Below are positions 1 through 6,590 of a stretch of 9,308 bases of DNA, in pieces. The notes under the pieces were generated by a model that was given only the letters and a program-made list of their open reading frames with translations, had not been told where the DNA came from and did not search any database. The stretch's first letter is position 1. Every line of letters begins with the position of its first letter. The stretch spans positions 1-9,308 of the forward strand of contig CAYRIF010000146.1 of NCBI GenBank assembly GCA_964424205.1. The letters are read 5' to 3'. The translations under genes were made by a program, and so were the position numbers. This DNA is from CAYRIF01 sp964424205 (GTDB lineage Bacteria > Bacteroidota > Bacteroidia > Cytophagales > Cyclobacteriaceae).

Positions 1-51
1 AACTACAATTAATTACTTGATAATCAACATATTAGCGTTTTTCAGCAGACC

Positions 52-1158
52 CTAAGTAGTCGGGTTTAAAAGATTTGGTAAGGTGACGGTGAAAGTGGTA
101 CCTTTCTTAAGTGTTGATTTTACCTTGATTTGTCCTTTTAATTTCTCCACGGTTTCTTTGACAATATATAGCCCGAGTCCGGAACCAGTATTGTGGTCTA
201 CACCTCGGTGAAACATACCAAAAATTTTGTCTTGGTACTCTTTCTCAATCCCAATTCCATTGTCAATTACTTGTATTTCAGCAGTAGTTGCATTAGAATT
301 TACTATAATCTCAATGGTAGGGTTATCAATATTCTTATTGCTATACCTGATGGCATTCGACATTAAATTGTTGAGAATGACTTCAAGTCGCATGGCATCT
401 GTATAAAAAATGCCTTCACTGTTGATGGATATATTCTTACTTATCTTCGGTGAGTCTTCGAAAAAACAATGTAGTTCAATGGCATTGTTAGTAATCTCTT
501 CAAAATTTATTTTCTCATTGCGTATTCCTAAATGAATATTCCTGGAGAACTGCGCGATATCACGGATTAGGGAATCAAGTTTTTTGACACTTTTTTCTTT
601 TAACTCTATATACTCTTGTATTACTTTGATGTCAGGTTCTTTTTTTGAGAGGTTAATTAAACCCAAAATCGAAGCCAAAGGTGCTCTTAGGTCATGAGAG
701 GCCCTGTACACAAATTCGTCAAGCTCTTTGTTGATTTTTTTTAGACTTTCTATGAGTTCTTGATTTTCAATCTTTAGGTAAAATGTCTCTAGCGCAAAAT
801 CTATTGTTTTTTTTAGTTCTTCTTTTTTCCAAGGTTTGGTGATATATCTAAATACTTTTCCCTTGTTGATGGCAGAAATTATTGCCTCTTCATCGCTGTA
901 GCCTGTTAGTATAACTCTTGGTACATTCGGATGTAAATCAGCTATTTTTTCTAAAAATTGCACCCCAGTCATATTTGGCATGCGCTGGTCGGTAATGACC
1001 AAACGGATGTCATTGCTATTCATCATTTCCAATCCTTCTTTTGCAGAATTTGCGGTTTTTACGTCATAATCCTTCCTAAACAACACTTTGAAGCTATCTA
1101 AGTGCTCCTTTTCATCATCTACATATAAAATTAACTCTTTTTCATGTGGAACCATCAT
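52..1158 (-). CDS. Response regulator receiver-histidine kinase fusion (soluble)
   Basis: A 368-residue two-component protein with an N-terminal receiver domain (about residues 8-125) fused to a histidine kinase core. In the receiver, D14/D15 form the acidic pocket, D57 (VITDQRMP) is the phosphoacceptor, T85 (ILTGY) and K108 (ITKPW) are the conserved switch residues. A helical linker (about 126-148) leads to the H-box at H155 (SHDLRAPL). The ATPase domain has the N-box at N268 (LMSNAIRYS), the G1 box DNGIGI (299-304) and the G2 box GSGLGL (325-330). All catalytic motifs look intact. There is no signal peptide or membrane segment, so it should act in the cytoplasm. The receiver-first order suggests that phosphorylation of D57, perhaps by the PAS kinase encoded just upstream, controls the kinase; that partnership is inferred. 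Two ATGs lie in tandem at the start (1158 and 1155) and either could be used. It is probably the last gene of a minus-strand operon. No output domain is present, so the final target is unknown. Confidence 0.93.
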   Translation of the reverse strand: MMVPHEKELILYVDDEKEHLDSFKVLFRKDYDVKTANSAKEGLEMMNSNDIRLVITDQRMPNMTGVQFLEKIADLHPNVPRVILTGYSDEEAIISAINKGKVFRYITKPWKKEELKKTIDFALETFYLKIENQELIESLKKINKELDEFVYRASHDLRAPLASILGLINLSKKEPDIKVIQEYIELKEKSVKKLDSLIRDIAQFSRNIHLGIRNEKINFEEITNNAIELHCFFEDSPKISKNISINSEGIFYTDAMRLEVILNNLMSNAIRYSNKNIDNPTIEIIVNSNATTAEIQVIDNGIGIEKEYQDKIFGMFHRGVDHNTGSGLGLYIVKETVEKLKGQIKVKSTLKKGTTFTVTLPNLLNPTT

Positions 1159-1231
1159 AACATTTCCGCTGATTTTGGCAACTCAATAAAGCAAAATATA
1201 TGTATAAAACCAAATTTTGGGAGCGGAAAGA

Positions 1232-2899
1232 TTAGTCCTTCTGTAAGATAGGGAGGTACACGGTGAAGGTTGTTCCATTTTTTAATTTGCTTTCTACTGC
1301 AATGAAACCATGATGATCCTTGATGATTCCAAGGCTTATGGATAGTCCAAGCCCAGTTCCTTTGCCTATCTCTTTGGTGGTAAAAAATGGCTCGTAAATT
1401 CTATTTTGGATGTTTTTTGGGATGCCACAGCCCGTGTCCTTAATTTTAATCTCAATAAATTTTCCTTTGTATTTTTTAGAAATAGCCGTTGATATATGGA
1501 TTTCTCCTTCACCATCAATTGACTGAGTGGCATTGTTGATGAGGTTGATAAACACTTGGTTGAGTTTAAGTGGATAGCATGCTATGGTTGGTATTTCCCC
1601 AAACGTTTTTATAATTTTTATACGGTATTTGTAGCTGCTGTTAAGTAAGAGCAGAGCAGAATTTATGGATTTATGGATGTCGTAATCTACTTCTTCTTCA
1701 CCATCCAGGCGAGAAAAAGAACGTAATCCTTTGACAATTTCGGTAGATTGGTAGGCACCGATATTGATATTTTCAATCAATTTAATCATTTCTTTCACCG
1801 ACTGATCAAAATCATATTTTTCTTTTAGTTCATTGACTTCAGTAATTTTATTTTTAATATTATTTTCATCGATTTCCCCGTATAGATTGATGACCTCTAA
1901 AATATCTTCCAAAAGAATTTTGATTGCTTCAGCTCCAGTAATAATGAAAGTCAACGGGTTGTTGAGTTCATGCGCAATGCCTGCCACAAGCACACCCAAA
2001 GAAGCCATTTTCTCGGATTGAATTAATTGATTTTGGGTGGCTTTGAATTTTGCAATTGTTTTTTCTAGTTCGTTACTTCTTTCCGACAATGCAGCGGTAC
2101 GTTCGCTTACCAAGTATTCCAAGTGCTGATGATACTTTTGCAACTCTTTTTCAGTGCTTTTTCTTTCCGTGATATCGCTAAAAATAATCACCCTTAAATC
2201 TTTTTCATAAGGCTTACCAATTACTTCTAGTATAACCCTTTTTCCATTTTTGTGTTTTAATCTTACTTCATAATAATATGGCACACCATGTGCAACATAT
2301 TTTTCTATCATCTTAGTTGTCTTCGCATTAAATAATTCTTTGAAATTCTTCCCAACCAAATCTTTCCGGGTGTACCCTAGAATATTTGTCACTGCCGTAT
2401 TTATGTCAATGATGATATCATTTTTGTGAATAAAAACGCCTTCTTTTGCTGTGTTGGATAGCATTCTGAACCTTCGCTCTCTTTTCCTTAGCAATCGCTC
2501 TGCTTTCACACTATCGGTAACGTCCTGAATAGTACCGACTATTAATGATGCCTTCTTTTTTTTATTAATAGCGCTTACTTTTCCGATTGACTTGATCCAA
2601 CGATATTGACCGTCTATGTTTTTCATTCTAAATAGGTAGTCAAAACTTTTTGGATAAGCATCTTCACATTTTTTGCTACTGGATATAACAGCCTCGCGAT
2701 CGTTTGGGTGAACAAAATCTAATAATTTGAAAGAATCATCATTAAATAATTTTGTGTCATGTCCCAAAAAGACTAAATCTTTATGACTAAAAATGAATTT
2801 TTGAGAGGCTACCTCCCAGGCCCAAACACCAACTTTAGAGATGTCTAGTGCGAATAATATAGTTTCTAGGATAGTTTGGGTATTATATTTTTTTGCCAT
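1232..2899 (-). CDS. PAS-PAS sensor histidine kinase (soluble)
   Basis: A 555-residue sensor kinase. Domains in order are a PAS_3-like fold (about 20-128, ending in VGTIQDVTDS), a second PAS domain (about 142-246, ending in IIFSDITERK), a predicted coiled coil (about 247-295), and a DHp domain with the H-box at H310 (GIAHELNNPL). The ATPase domain follows, with the N-box at N456 (NLINNATQS), DTGCGI (488-493), EPFFTTK (503-509) and GTGLGL (514-519). The EPFFTTK and DTGCGI forms are typical of NtrB-like kinases. The stretch between the H-box and the ATPase domain is long (about residues 330-395) and helical. No transmembrane helix or signal peptide is seen, so the signal is likely cytoplasmic or a small ligand bound by a PAS domain; its identity cannot be read from the sequence. 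The start ATG lies 12 bp after the yraN-family stop codon, which suggests co-transcription. The next gene downstream has a receiver domain and is a plausible phosphotransfer partner. Confidence 0.93.
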   Translation of the reverse strand: MAKKYNTQTILETILFALDISKVGVWAWEVASQKFIFSHKDLVFLGHDTKLFNDDSFKLLDFVHPNDREAVISSSKKCEDAYPKSFDYLFRMKNIDGQYRWIKSIGKVSAINKKKKASLIVGTIQDVTDSVKAERLLRKRERRFRMLSNTAKEGVFIHKNDIIIDINTAVTNILGYTRKDLVGKNFKELFNAKTTKMIEKYVAHGVPYYYEVRLKHKNGKRVILEVIGKPYEKDLRVIIFSDITERKSTEKELQKYHQHLEYLVSERTAALSERSNELEKTIAKFKATQNQLIQSEKMASLGVLVAGIAHELNNPLTFIITGAEAIKILLEDILEVINLYGEIDENNIKNKITEVNELKEKYDFDQSVKEMIKLIENINIGAYQSTEIVKGLRSFSRLDGEEEVDYDIHKSINSALLLLNSSYKYRIKIIKTFGEIPTIACYPLKLNQVFINLINNATQSIDGEGEIHISTAISKKYKGKFIEIKIKDTGCGIPKNIQNRIYEPFFTTKEIGKGTGLGLSISLGIIKDHHGFIAVESKLKNGTTFTVYLPILQKD

Positions 2900-2911
2900 T
2901 CATGTTGGTGT

Positions 2912-3271
2912 TTAGTAAAAAGCATCCTCAAAATGTGTGATTTGGTTTTCCTTTCTTTTTAATATTGATATAATATCAAACCTAATCTCTCCATTCCAAT
3001 CGTTTTCGAAAATATAGTTTTCTGCAGCCTCAATAATTTGTGCTGCTTGTTTTTCCGCCACCGTCTCTTCTGGCTCACCAAAGTAATTGCCAGAGCGTGT
3101 TTTGACTTCTACAAATACAATCGTGCTTTCCTTTTTGGCGATAATATCAATTTCAAACCGCCGATAGCGATAATTTTTCTCTATCACTTCAAAACCTTTT
3201 TCCAACAAATAATCAGCAGCTAGCTTTTCCCCTTCTTTTCCAACTTTAATATGATCGTTCTTGCGTGTCAT
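2912..3271 (-). CDS. yraN: YraN/UPF0102 family endonuclease-like protein
   Basis: A 119-residue protein that matches the UPF0102 (YraN) family in length and motif order. The N-terminal GKEGEKLAADYL (11-22) carries the conserved Gly and Glu, followed by NYRYRRFEIDIIAK (33-46) and VFVEVKTRS (52-60). E40, D42, E55 and K57 make the PD-(D/E)XK-type metal-binding pattern of Holliday-junction-resolvase-like nucleases. The residue before E40-I-D42 is Phe where Gly is more common, a minor variation. The cellular role of this family is not firmly established; involvement in DNA processing is inferred from the fold. It is the first gene of the minus-strand operon and is divergent from pgi. Its ATG is preceded by an AT-rich leader without a clear Shine-Dalgarno sequence, as usual in Bacteroidota. 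It has no obvious functional link to the two signalling genes downstream. Confidence 0.93.
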   Translation of the reverse strand: MTRKNDHIKVGKEGEKLAADYLLEKGFEVIEKNYRYRRFEIDIIAKKESTIVFVEVKTRSGNYFGEPEETVAEKQAAQIIEAAENYIFENDWNGEIRFDIISILKRKENQITHFEDAFY

Positions 3272-3359
3272 GAAAATTTGTAAACAATAAAATTTATAAA
3301 ATATTTTCCAACATAGCTGATTAATCTTACTAATTTAGCGATTTAAAATTTAAGATGGA
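3272..3359. promoter_or_regulatory. Divergent promoter region between yraN operon and pgi
   Basis: This 88-bp AT-rich spacer must carry the start signals for both directions. On the minus strand TATGTTGG (3315 to 3308) differs from the Bacteroidota -7 consensus TAnnTTTG at one fixed position. On the plus strand TAATTTAG (3331-3338) also differs at one position and would give a very short pgi leader. No convincing -33 TTTG element pairs with either, so the exact sites are uncertain. Confidence 0.25.
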
Positions 3360-5039
3360 ATGCTAGAAAAAATTAATCCAACAGAAACGAATGCCTGGGT
3401 GCAATTGCAAAATCATTTTCCTGAGATGAAGCATGTTGAAATGAAGGTACTTTTTAGAGAAGATGCTAATCGCTTTTCAAAGTTTTCTATCTGGTTTGAA
3501 GATATATTAGTGGATTATTCCAAAAATATAATTACAAAGTCAACGGTTGAGAAATTTCTGAGCTTAGCGACGGAAACAGGCTTGAAATCAGCGATTGAAG
3601 CCATGTTTGCAGCTGAAAAAATTAATGAAACAGAAGGGAGGGAAGTGCTGCATACGGCACTGAGAAACCAATCAAATTCACCAGTCTTGGTGAATGGTGA
3701 AAATGTGATGCCCGCCGTGAATGCTGTTTTGAAACAGATGGAGGAGTTTTCTAATCGTGTAATTTCAGGAGCGTGGAAGGGGTATTCAGGAAAACAGATT
3801 ACTGATATTGTAAACATTGGCATTGGTGGATCGGACTTAGGGCCAGTAATGGTGACCGAGGCATTGAAACACTATAAGAAAGAAAATATTGATATCCACT
3901 TCGTCTCAAATGTGGATGGGACGCATATTGCTGAAACATTGAAGTGTGTCAATCCAGAAACAACACTTTTTATGATTGCTTCAAAAACTTTTACAACGCA
4001 AGAAACAATGACCAATGCGCATTCCGCTAGAGATTGGTTTTTGGAAACTGCAAAAAATGAAGCATATATTAAAAAACATTTTGTTGCCATCTCTACCAAT
4101 CAACAAGGCGTGGAAGAATTTGGAATAGATCCCGCCAATATGTTTACATTTTGGAATTGGGTAGGCGGTAGGTATTCGCTGTGGTCAGCTATTGGACTCT
4201 CGATTGCTTGTACTATAGGATTTGAAAATTTTAAAGAATTGCTCGCCGGAGCGCATGCGATGGACAATCATTTTAAGCATGAGCCATTTGAGAAAAATAT
4301 TCCTGTAATATTAGGACTTTTGGGAATTTGGTATAATAATTTCTTTGGTGCAGAGACACATGCGGTTTTGCCCTACGACCAATATATGCATCGGTTTGCT
4401 GCATATTTGCAGCAAGGAGATATGGAAAGTAACGGTAAGAATGTAGACCGAAACGGCAAGTCAATTGCTTATCAAACCGGACCGGTGATTTGGGGTGAGC
4501 CAGGCACCAATGGGCAGCATGCGTTTTATCAATTAATCCACCAAGGCACAAAATTAATTCCATGTGATTTTATCGCTGCCGCACAATCGCATAATCCAAT
4601 TGGTGATCATCATCAAAAATTGCTTTCCAATTTTTTTGCCCAAACAGAAGCATTGATGAATGGTAAGACAGCGGACGAAGTTGTGCAGGAGCTGAAAGCA
4701 CAATACCCTCGCTCAGGGTCTCCTGAAAGGGACGCTGAGTATTCTGAAAAGATATCAAAACTGAAACCATTCAAAGTATTTGAAGGGAACAAACCCACCA
4801 ATTCAATTTTGGTGAAAAAGATTACGCCACGAACTTTGGGAAGCCTTATCGCTATGTATGAGCATAAAATATTTGTACAGGGCGTGATTTGGAATGTATT
4901 CAGTTTTGACCAATGGGGCGTGGAACTAGGTAAGCAGTTGGCTTCAAAAATCCTTCCCGAGCTGGCAGAAAATGAGGCTGTTAGTGCGCATGATGCTTCT
5001 ACTAATGGTTTGATTAATGCTTATAAAAAGATGAGATAA
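3360..5039 (+). CDS. pgi: Glucose-6-phosphate isomerase
   Basis: A 559-residue cytoplasmic enzyme that interconverts glucose 6-phosphate and fructose 6-phosphate in glycolysis and gluconeogenesis. Its length fits the long bacterial/eukaryotic PGI type (E. coli about 550). The sugar-phosphate binding loops IGIGGSDLG (153-161) and ASKTFTTQET (207-216) are present. PGI signature 1 is seen around VGGRYSLWSAIGLS (268-281) with R271, and signature 2 around GVIWNVFSFDQWGVELGK (508-525). Catalytic residues E356 (QGDMESNGK), H387 (GTNGQHAFYQ) and K525 are all in place. Translation starts at the ATG at 3360; an ATG five bases earlier (3355) is in another frame and stops after three codons. The gene stands alone, divergent from yraN and convergent with the secreted protein gene downstream, so it is probably monocistronic. 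Nothing suggests truncation or recent transfer. Confidence 0.98.
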   Translation: MLEKINPTETNAWVQLQNHFPEMKHVEMKVLFREDANRFSKFSIWFEDILVDYSKNIITKSTVEKFLSLATETGLKSAIEAMFAAEKINETEGREVLHTALRNQSNSPVLVNGENVMPAVNAVLKQMEEFSNRVISGAWKGYSGKQITDIVNIGIGGSDLGPVMVTEALKHYKKENIDIHFVSNVDGTHIAETLKCVNPETTLFMIASKTFTTQETMTNAHSARDWFLETAKNEAYIKKHFVAISTNQQGVEEFGIDPANMFTFWNWVGGRYSLWSAIGLSIACTIGFENFKELLAGAHAMDNHFKHEPFEKNIPVILGLLGIWYNNFFGAETHAVLPYDQYMHRFAAYLQQGDMESNGKNVDRNGKSIAYQTGPVIWGEPGTNGQHAFYQLIHQGTKLIPCDFIAAAQSHNPIGDHHQKLLSNFFAQTEALMNGKTADEVVQELKAQYPRSGSPERDAEYSEKISKLKPFKVFEGNKPTNSILVKKITPRTLGSLIAMYEHKIFVQGVIWNVFSFDQWGVELGKQLASKILPELAENEAVSAHDASTNGLINAYKKMR

Positions 5040-5279
5040 CAACACTCTAAAATAGTTGAAAGATTTCTAAACCCGCTTAGTCTAGAAAAATAATATGACT
5101 ATTTCTTGGCAAACGTACGCCACCTGTATTTGTATAAGTAATGGTTAACCCGAATTATTCACCGTTTTAATAAAATACCTTTGTAACTTACTTATTATCA
5201 GATAATTACCCTGTACTTTGCTGAAAATATAATAGCCCAAATTTGGGGAGCTTGCAATTATCTTGACGTATCTGCTTCG

Positions 5280-5299
5280 CCTGCCTGCCGGTAGGCAGG
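5280..5299. repeat. GC-rich palindrome, REP-like
   Basis: The sequence CCTGCCTGCCGGTAGGCAGG has 7-bp perfect arms (CCTGCCT/AGGCAGG) around GCCGGT. A second register pairs CCTGCC (5284-5289) with GGCAGG (5294-5299) around a GGTA loop. It is much more GC-rich than its surroundings and sits in a convergent intergenic gap, as dispersed extragenic palindromes usually do. Only one copy is in the window, so its repeat status is inferred from shape and setting. Confidence 0.5.
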
Positions 5300-5310
5300 T
5301 TGCAAAACCC

Positions 5311-5341
5311 TCGAAATATGCCCATATATCTTCGATTTTTT
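5311..5341 (+). terminator. Weak intrinsic-terminator-like hairpin
   Basis: TCGAA (5311-5315) pairs with TTCGA (5331-5335) and ATAT (5316-5319) with ATAT (5324-5327), leaving a 3-base bulge and a GCCC loop. Six Ts follow directly (5336-5341). The stem is AT-rich and weak, and it lies about 270 bp after the pgi stop, so assigning it to pgi is uncertain. Confidence 0.3.
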
Positions 5342-5358
5342 CCCGATGGCTATCGGGA
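5341..5358. repeat. Palindrome TCCCGAT-GGCT-ATCGGGA, REP-like
   Basis: Perfect 7-bp arms flank a 4-base loop, 16 bp past the stop codon of the minus-strand secreted protein gene. Read on the minus strand the hairpin is followed by As, not Ts, so it is not a canonical intrinsic terminator for that gene. It could still protect the 3' end of the mRNA or be a dispersed palindromic repeat. Confidence 0.45.
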
Positions 5359-5374
5359 TTACATATACACCAAG

Positions 5375-6211
5375 CTAATCACATGAATATTCCGGGTTAA
5401 TATCTTCGGTATTTACGGTTGAATTATCTTCCAAATTATCCAGCAAAATCTCTAAAAATACTTGAAATCTATTGGTGTTATAATGTCTGATTCCTTTCTC
5501 TAGATTTTGGATTGCCTGAATATAATTAGTCTCATTATAGGATTTCACAGCCATGTTATAAAACAGCAGACCTGCCAATTGCTGTATGTCAATGTTGTTG
5601 TTTACTGAATGACTCCGCTGATTTAACTTTTCTTTTGCTCCTATGGACTGTATAAATCCAGTTTCCTGCCTTGGGGTTGTATAAAATTGAATTCGTTTAT
5701 TTATCTCTGACTTGTTTTTGACAAAACCATCAATGGGATCAGTAGATTCAAATAAGAATTCCTTCGAATCAACTTTTACAATAAGCAACACATGATAATC
5801 AAACTCTTTGATGGTGTAGTTAACATCCAATCTTTCCAGTATCAATGCGTAGAGCGCGGTGCCCACTACACAGTCATAGTTGTTATTTTCAATCAAACCC
5901 GTAAAAGAAGAATACAGCTGGTAGTTTTTAAGAAATTTACGATGTCCTTTATAGAACAGATATTCTAAAAACTTGCTTTTATTTTTATACTGTTGTTTTT
6001 TACGCGCTATTTGCTGCGTAAAATCTTCCAGTGCTTTCTCGAATGCGACAACCTTGCTTTCTGCTATGTTTTGATTTCCATTTAAATATAAATCGATTGG
6101 CTTAATACTACCATCCTGAAGACTGTCTTTGGGATTGATGTTACCATTTGCCTTGCTACCAGTTGGCGCAACAAAATTTAGCAGTATCAATATGGTGAAT
6201 AACCTTTTCAA
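5375..6211 (-). CDS. Secreted transglutaminase-like protein with TPR-like C-terminus
   Basis: A 278-residue protein with a Sec signal peptide (K2-R3, hydrophobic core about 4-16, cleavage probably near residue 22), so it is exported to the periplasm or beyond. The centre resembles a transglutaminase/cysteine-protease core. C114 lies at the start of a helix (YDCVVGTALYALILERL, 112-128), H140 in a strand (FDYHVLLIV), and D158 follows a strand (FLFESTDP), in the Cys-His-Asp order and spacing of that superfamily. Residues about 211-247 look like a TPR-type helix pair (YNMAVKSYNETNYIQAIQNLEKGI). The substrate is unknown, and the core may be catalytic or only structural. The start is a TTG at 6211: no in-frame ATG exists before residue 220, and an in-frame TAA lies 11 codons upstream, so TTG is the only start that gives a proper signal peptide. 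The family was recognised by pattern, not by search. It appears monocistronic, with its own promoter and an ordered repeat array just upstream. Confidence 0.8.
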   Translation of the reverse strand: MKRLFTILILLNFVAPTGSKANGNINPKDSLQDGSIKPIDLYLNGNQNIAESKVVAFEKALEDFTQQIARKKQQYKNKSKFLEYLFYKGHRKFLKNYQLYSSFTGLIENNNYDCVVGTALYALILERLDVNYTIKEFDYHVLLIVKVDSKEFLFESTDPIDGFVKNKSEINKRIQFYTTPRQETGFIQSIGAKEKLNQRSHSVNNNIDIQQLAGLLFYNMAVKSYNETNYIQAIQNLEKGIRHYNTNRFQVFLEILLDNLEDNSTVNTEDINPEYSCD

Positions 6212-6244
6212 CCTGAAGAATATTGGTGTTATAGAAACATTGTG

Positions 6245-6272
6245 TTAACACAAAGTTAACAATTTCTTAACA
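6245..6272 (+). promoter_or_regulatory. Three TTAACA direct repeats at 11-bp spacing (candidate operator)
   Basis: TTAACA occurs at 6245-6250, 6256-6261 and 6267-6272, each copy separated by exactly five bases, with a degenerate GAAACA in phase at 6234-6239. The first copy is also the core of a perfect 12-bp palindrome, TGTGTTAACACA (6241-6252). An 11-bp period places the copies on one face of the helix, the usual layout for PhoB/OmpR-type regulators, and TTAACA-N5 repeats are the form known for Bacillus PhoP. The array covers the -7 element and probable start site of the minus-strand gene, which would suit repression there or activation towards the other side. The regulator is inferred; none of the PhoB type is encoded in the window. 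Confidence 0.45.
6251..6258 (-). promoter_or_regulatory. Bacteroidota-type -7 promoter element for the secreted protein gene
   Basis: Read on the minus strand this is TAACTTTG, a full match to the Bacteroidota -7 consensus TAnnTTTG. A GTTTC at 6280-6276, about 17 bp upstream, could be a weak -33 element. Transcription would start near 6246 and leave a leader of about 35 bases before the TTG start at 6211. Confidence 0.5.
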
Positions 6273-6434
6273 TTAGAAACGGGAAATCATGGATTATGTT
6301 ACACGATGTAATGTTTCTTGAAATATTAGGATGAAATGGAACGATAATAATGTTGTAGCAAGCAGGTTAAAAAAGCGTAGAGATAAGGCAACATTTTTGC
6401 CGCCCGCCCGCCTAAGAAGGAAAATCATGTCCAA

Positions 6435-6453
6435 TGTTAATGCTATGTTAACA
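6435..6453 (+). promoter_or_regulatory. Second 11-bp-spaced ATGTTAA pair upstream of the lipoprotein gene
   Basis: ATGTTAA occurs at 6435-6441 minus one base and again at 6446-6452 in the same way (6435 reads TGTTAATGC preceded by A at 6434; 6446 reads TGTTAACA preceded by A at 6445), giving an 11-bp direct repeat that contains TTAATG (6437-6442) and TTAACA (6448-6453). It uses the same hexamer and period as the array at 6245-6272 and lies about 140 bp before the lipoprotein start. A lone TTAACA follows at 6478-6483, out of phase. Confidence 0.3.
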
Positions 6454-6484
6454 GAAACAATTATTTCATGTCAATTTTTAACAG

Positions 6485-6520
6485 TTTGGTAATATTTAGC
6501 ACAACACCAATTAATATTTG
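6485..6520 (+). promoter_or_regulatory. Candidate promoter of the lipoprotein gene
   Basis: TTTG (6485-6488) could be the -33 element and TAATATTTG (6512-6520) an imperfect -7 element, with one extra base relative to TAnnTTTG and a 23-bp spacer. This would give a leader of about 60 bases. No better match was found upstream of the gene. Confidence 0.25.
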
Positions 6521-6545
6521 ATGACCATTTTTGCATCGAGAAACA

Positions 6546-6561
6546 TTAATGAAATCATTAA
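6546..6561. promoter_or_regulatory. Inverted repeat TTAATGA-AA-TCATTAA
   Basis: Perfect 7-bp arms with a 2-base centre lie 29 bp before the lipoprotein start codon, probably within its leader. The spacing is too tight for a stable RNA hairpin, so a binding site for a dimeric regulator is more likely, if it is functional at all in such AT-rich sequence. Confidence 0.25.
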
Positions 6562-6590
6562 AAAACTAATTATTTAAAAACGAATTTGAA

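Larger units (their letters stand above)
5040..5374. other. Convergent intergenic region with REP-like palindromes
   Basis: This 335-bp stretch between the 3' ends of pgi and the secreted protein gene has no credible coding sequence; the longest ATG-started frame noticed on the plus strand, from 5095, is 17 codons. It holds two GC-rich palindromes (5280-5299 and 5341-5358), a weak hairpin followed by six Ts (5311-5341), and an isolated TACCTTTG (5176-5183) that matches the -7 promoter consensus but has no -33 partner. The first 200 bases are otherwise featureless AT-rich sequence. Confidence 0.7.
6212..6590. other. Divergent regulatory intergenic region
   Basis: This 379-bp AT-rich region separates the minus-strand secreted protein gene from the plus-strand lipoprotein gene. 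It contains three 11-bp-spaced TTAACA hexamers over a promoter element (6245-6272), the dyad TTACA-CGA-TGTAA (6299-6311), a GC-rich patch (6399-6412), an 11-bp-spaced ATGTTAA pair (6435-6452), a single TTAACA (6478-6483), a candidate promoter (6485-6520) and the dyad TTAATGA-AA-TCATTAA (6546-6561). No convincing gene is present. The density of ordered motifs is higher than elsewhere in the window and suggests a regulated promoter region in both directions. Confidence 0.6.

Noticed and set aside
3355..3366. Upstream ATG as the pgi start
   Set aside because: It is in a different frame and meets a stop after three codons.
5064..5088. TTTCTA/TAGAAA inverted repeat after pgi as its terminator
   Set aside because: The arms are only 6 bp and AT-rich, the loop is 13 bases, and As rather than Ts follow on the plus strand.
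6399..6412. GCCGCCCGCCCGCC patch as a repeat or mobile element end
   Set aside because: It is a lone GC-rich tract with no inverted partner, duplicated flank or second copy in the window.
6331..6492. 53-codon ATG-started frame in the divergent intergenic region
   Set aside because: It runs through the GC-rich patch and the regulatory repeats, has no recognisable domain or signal, has a poor leader, and its composition (Arg/Lys/Pro run) looks like translated non-coding sequence.
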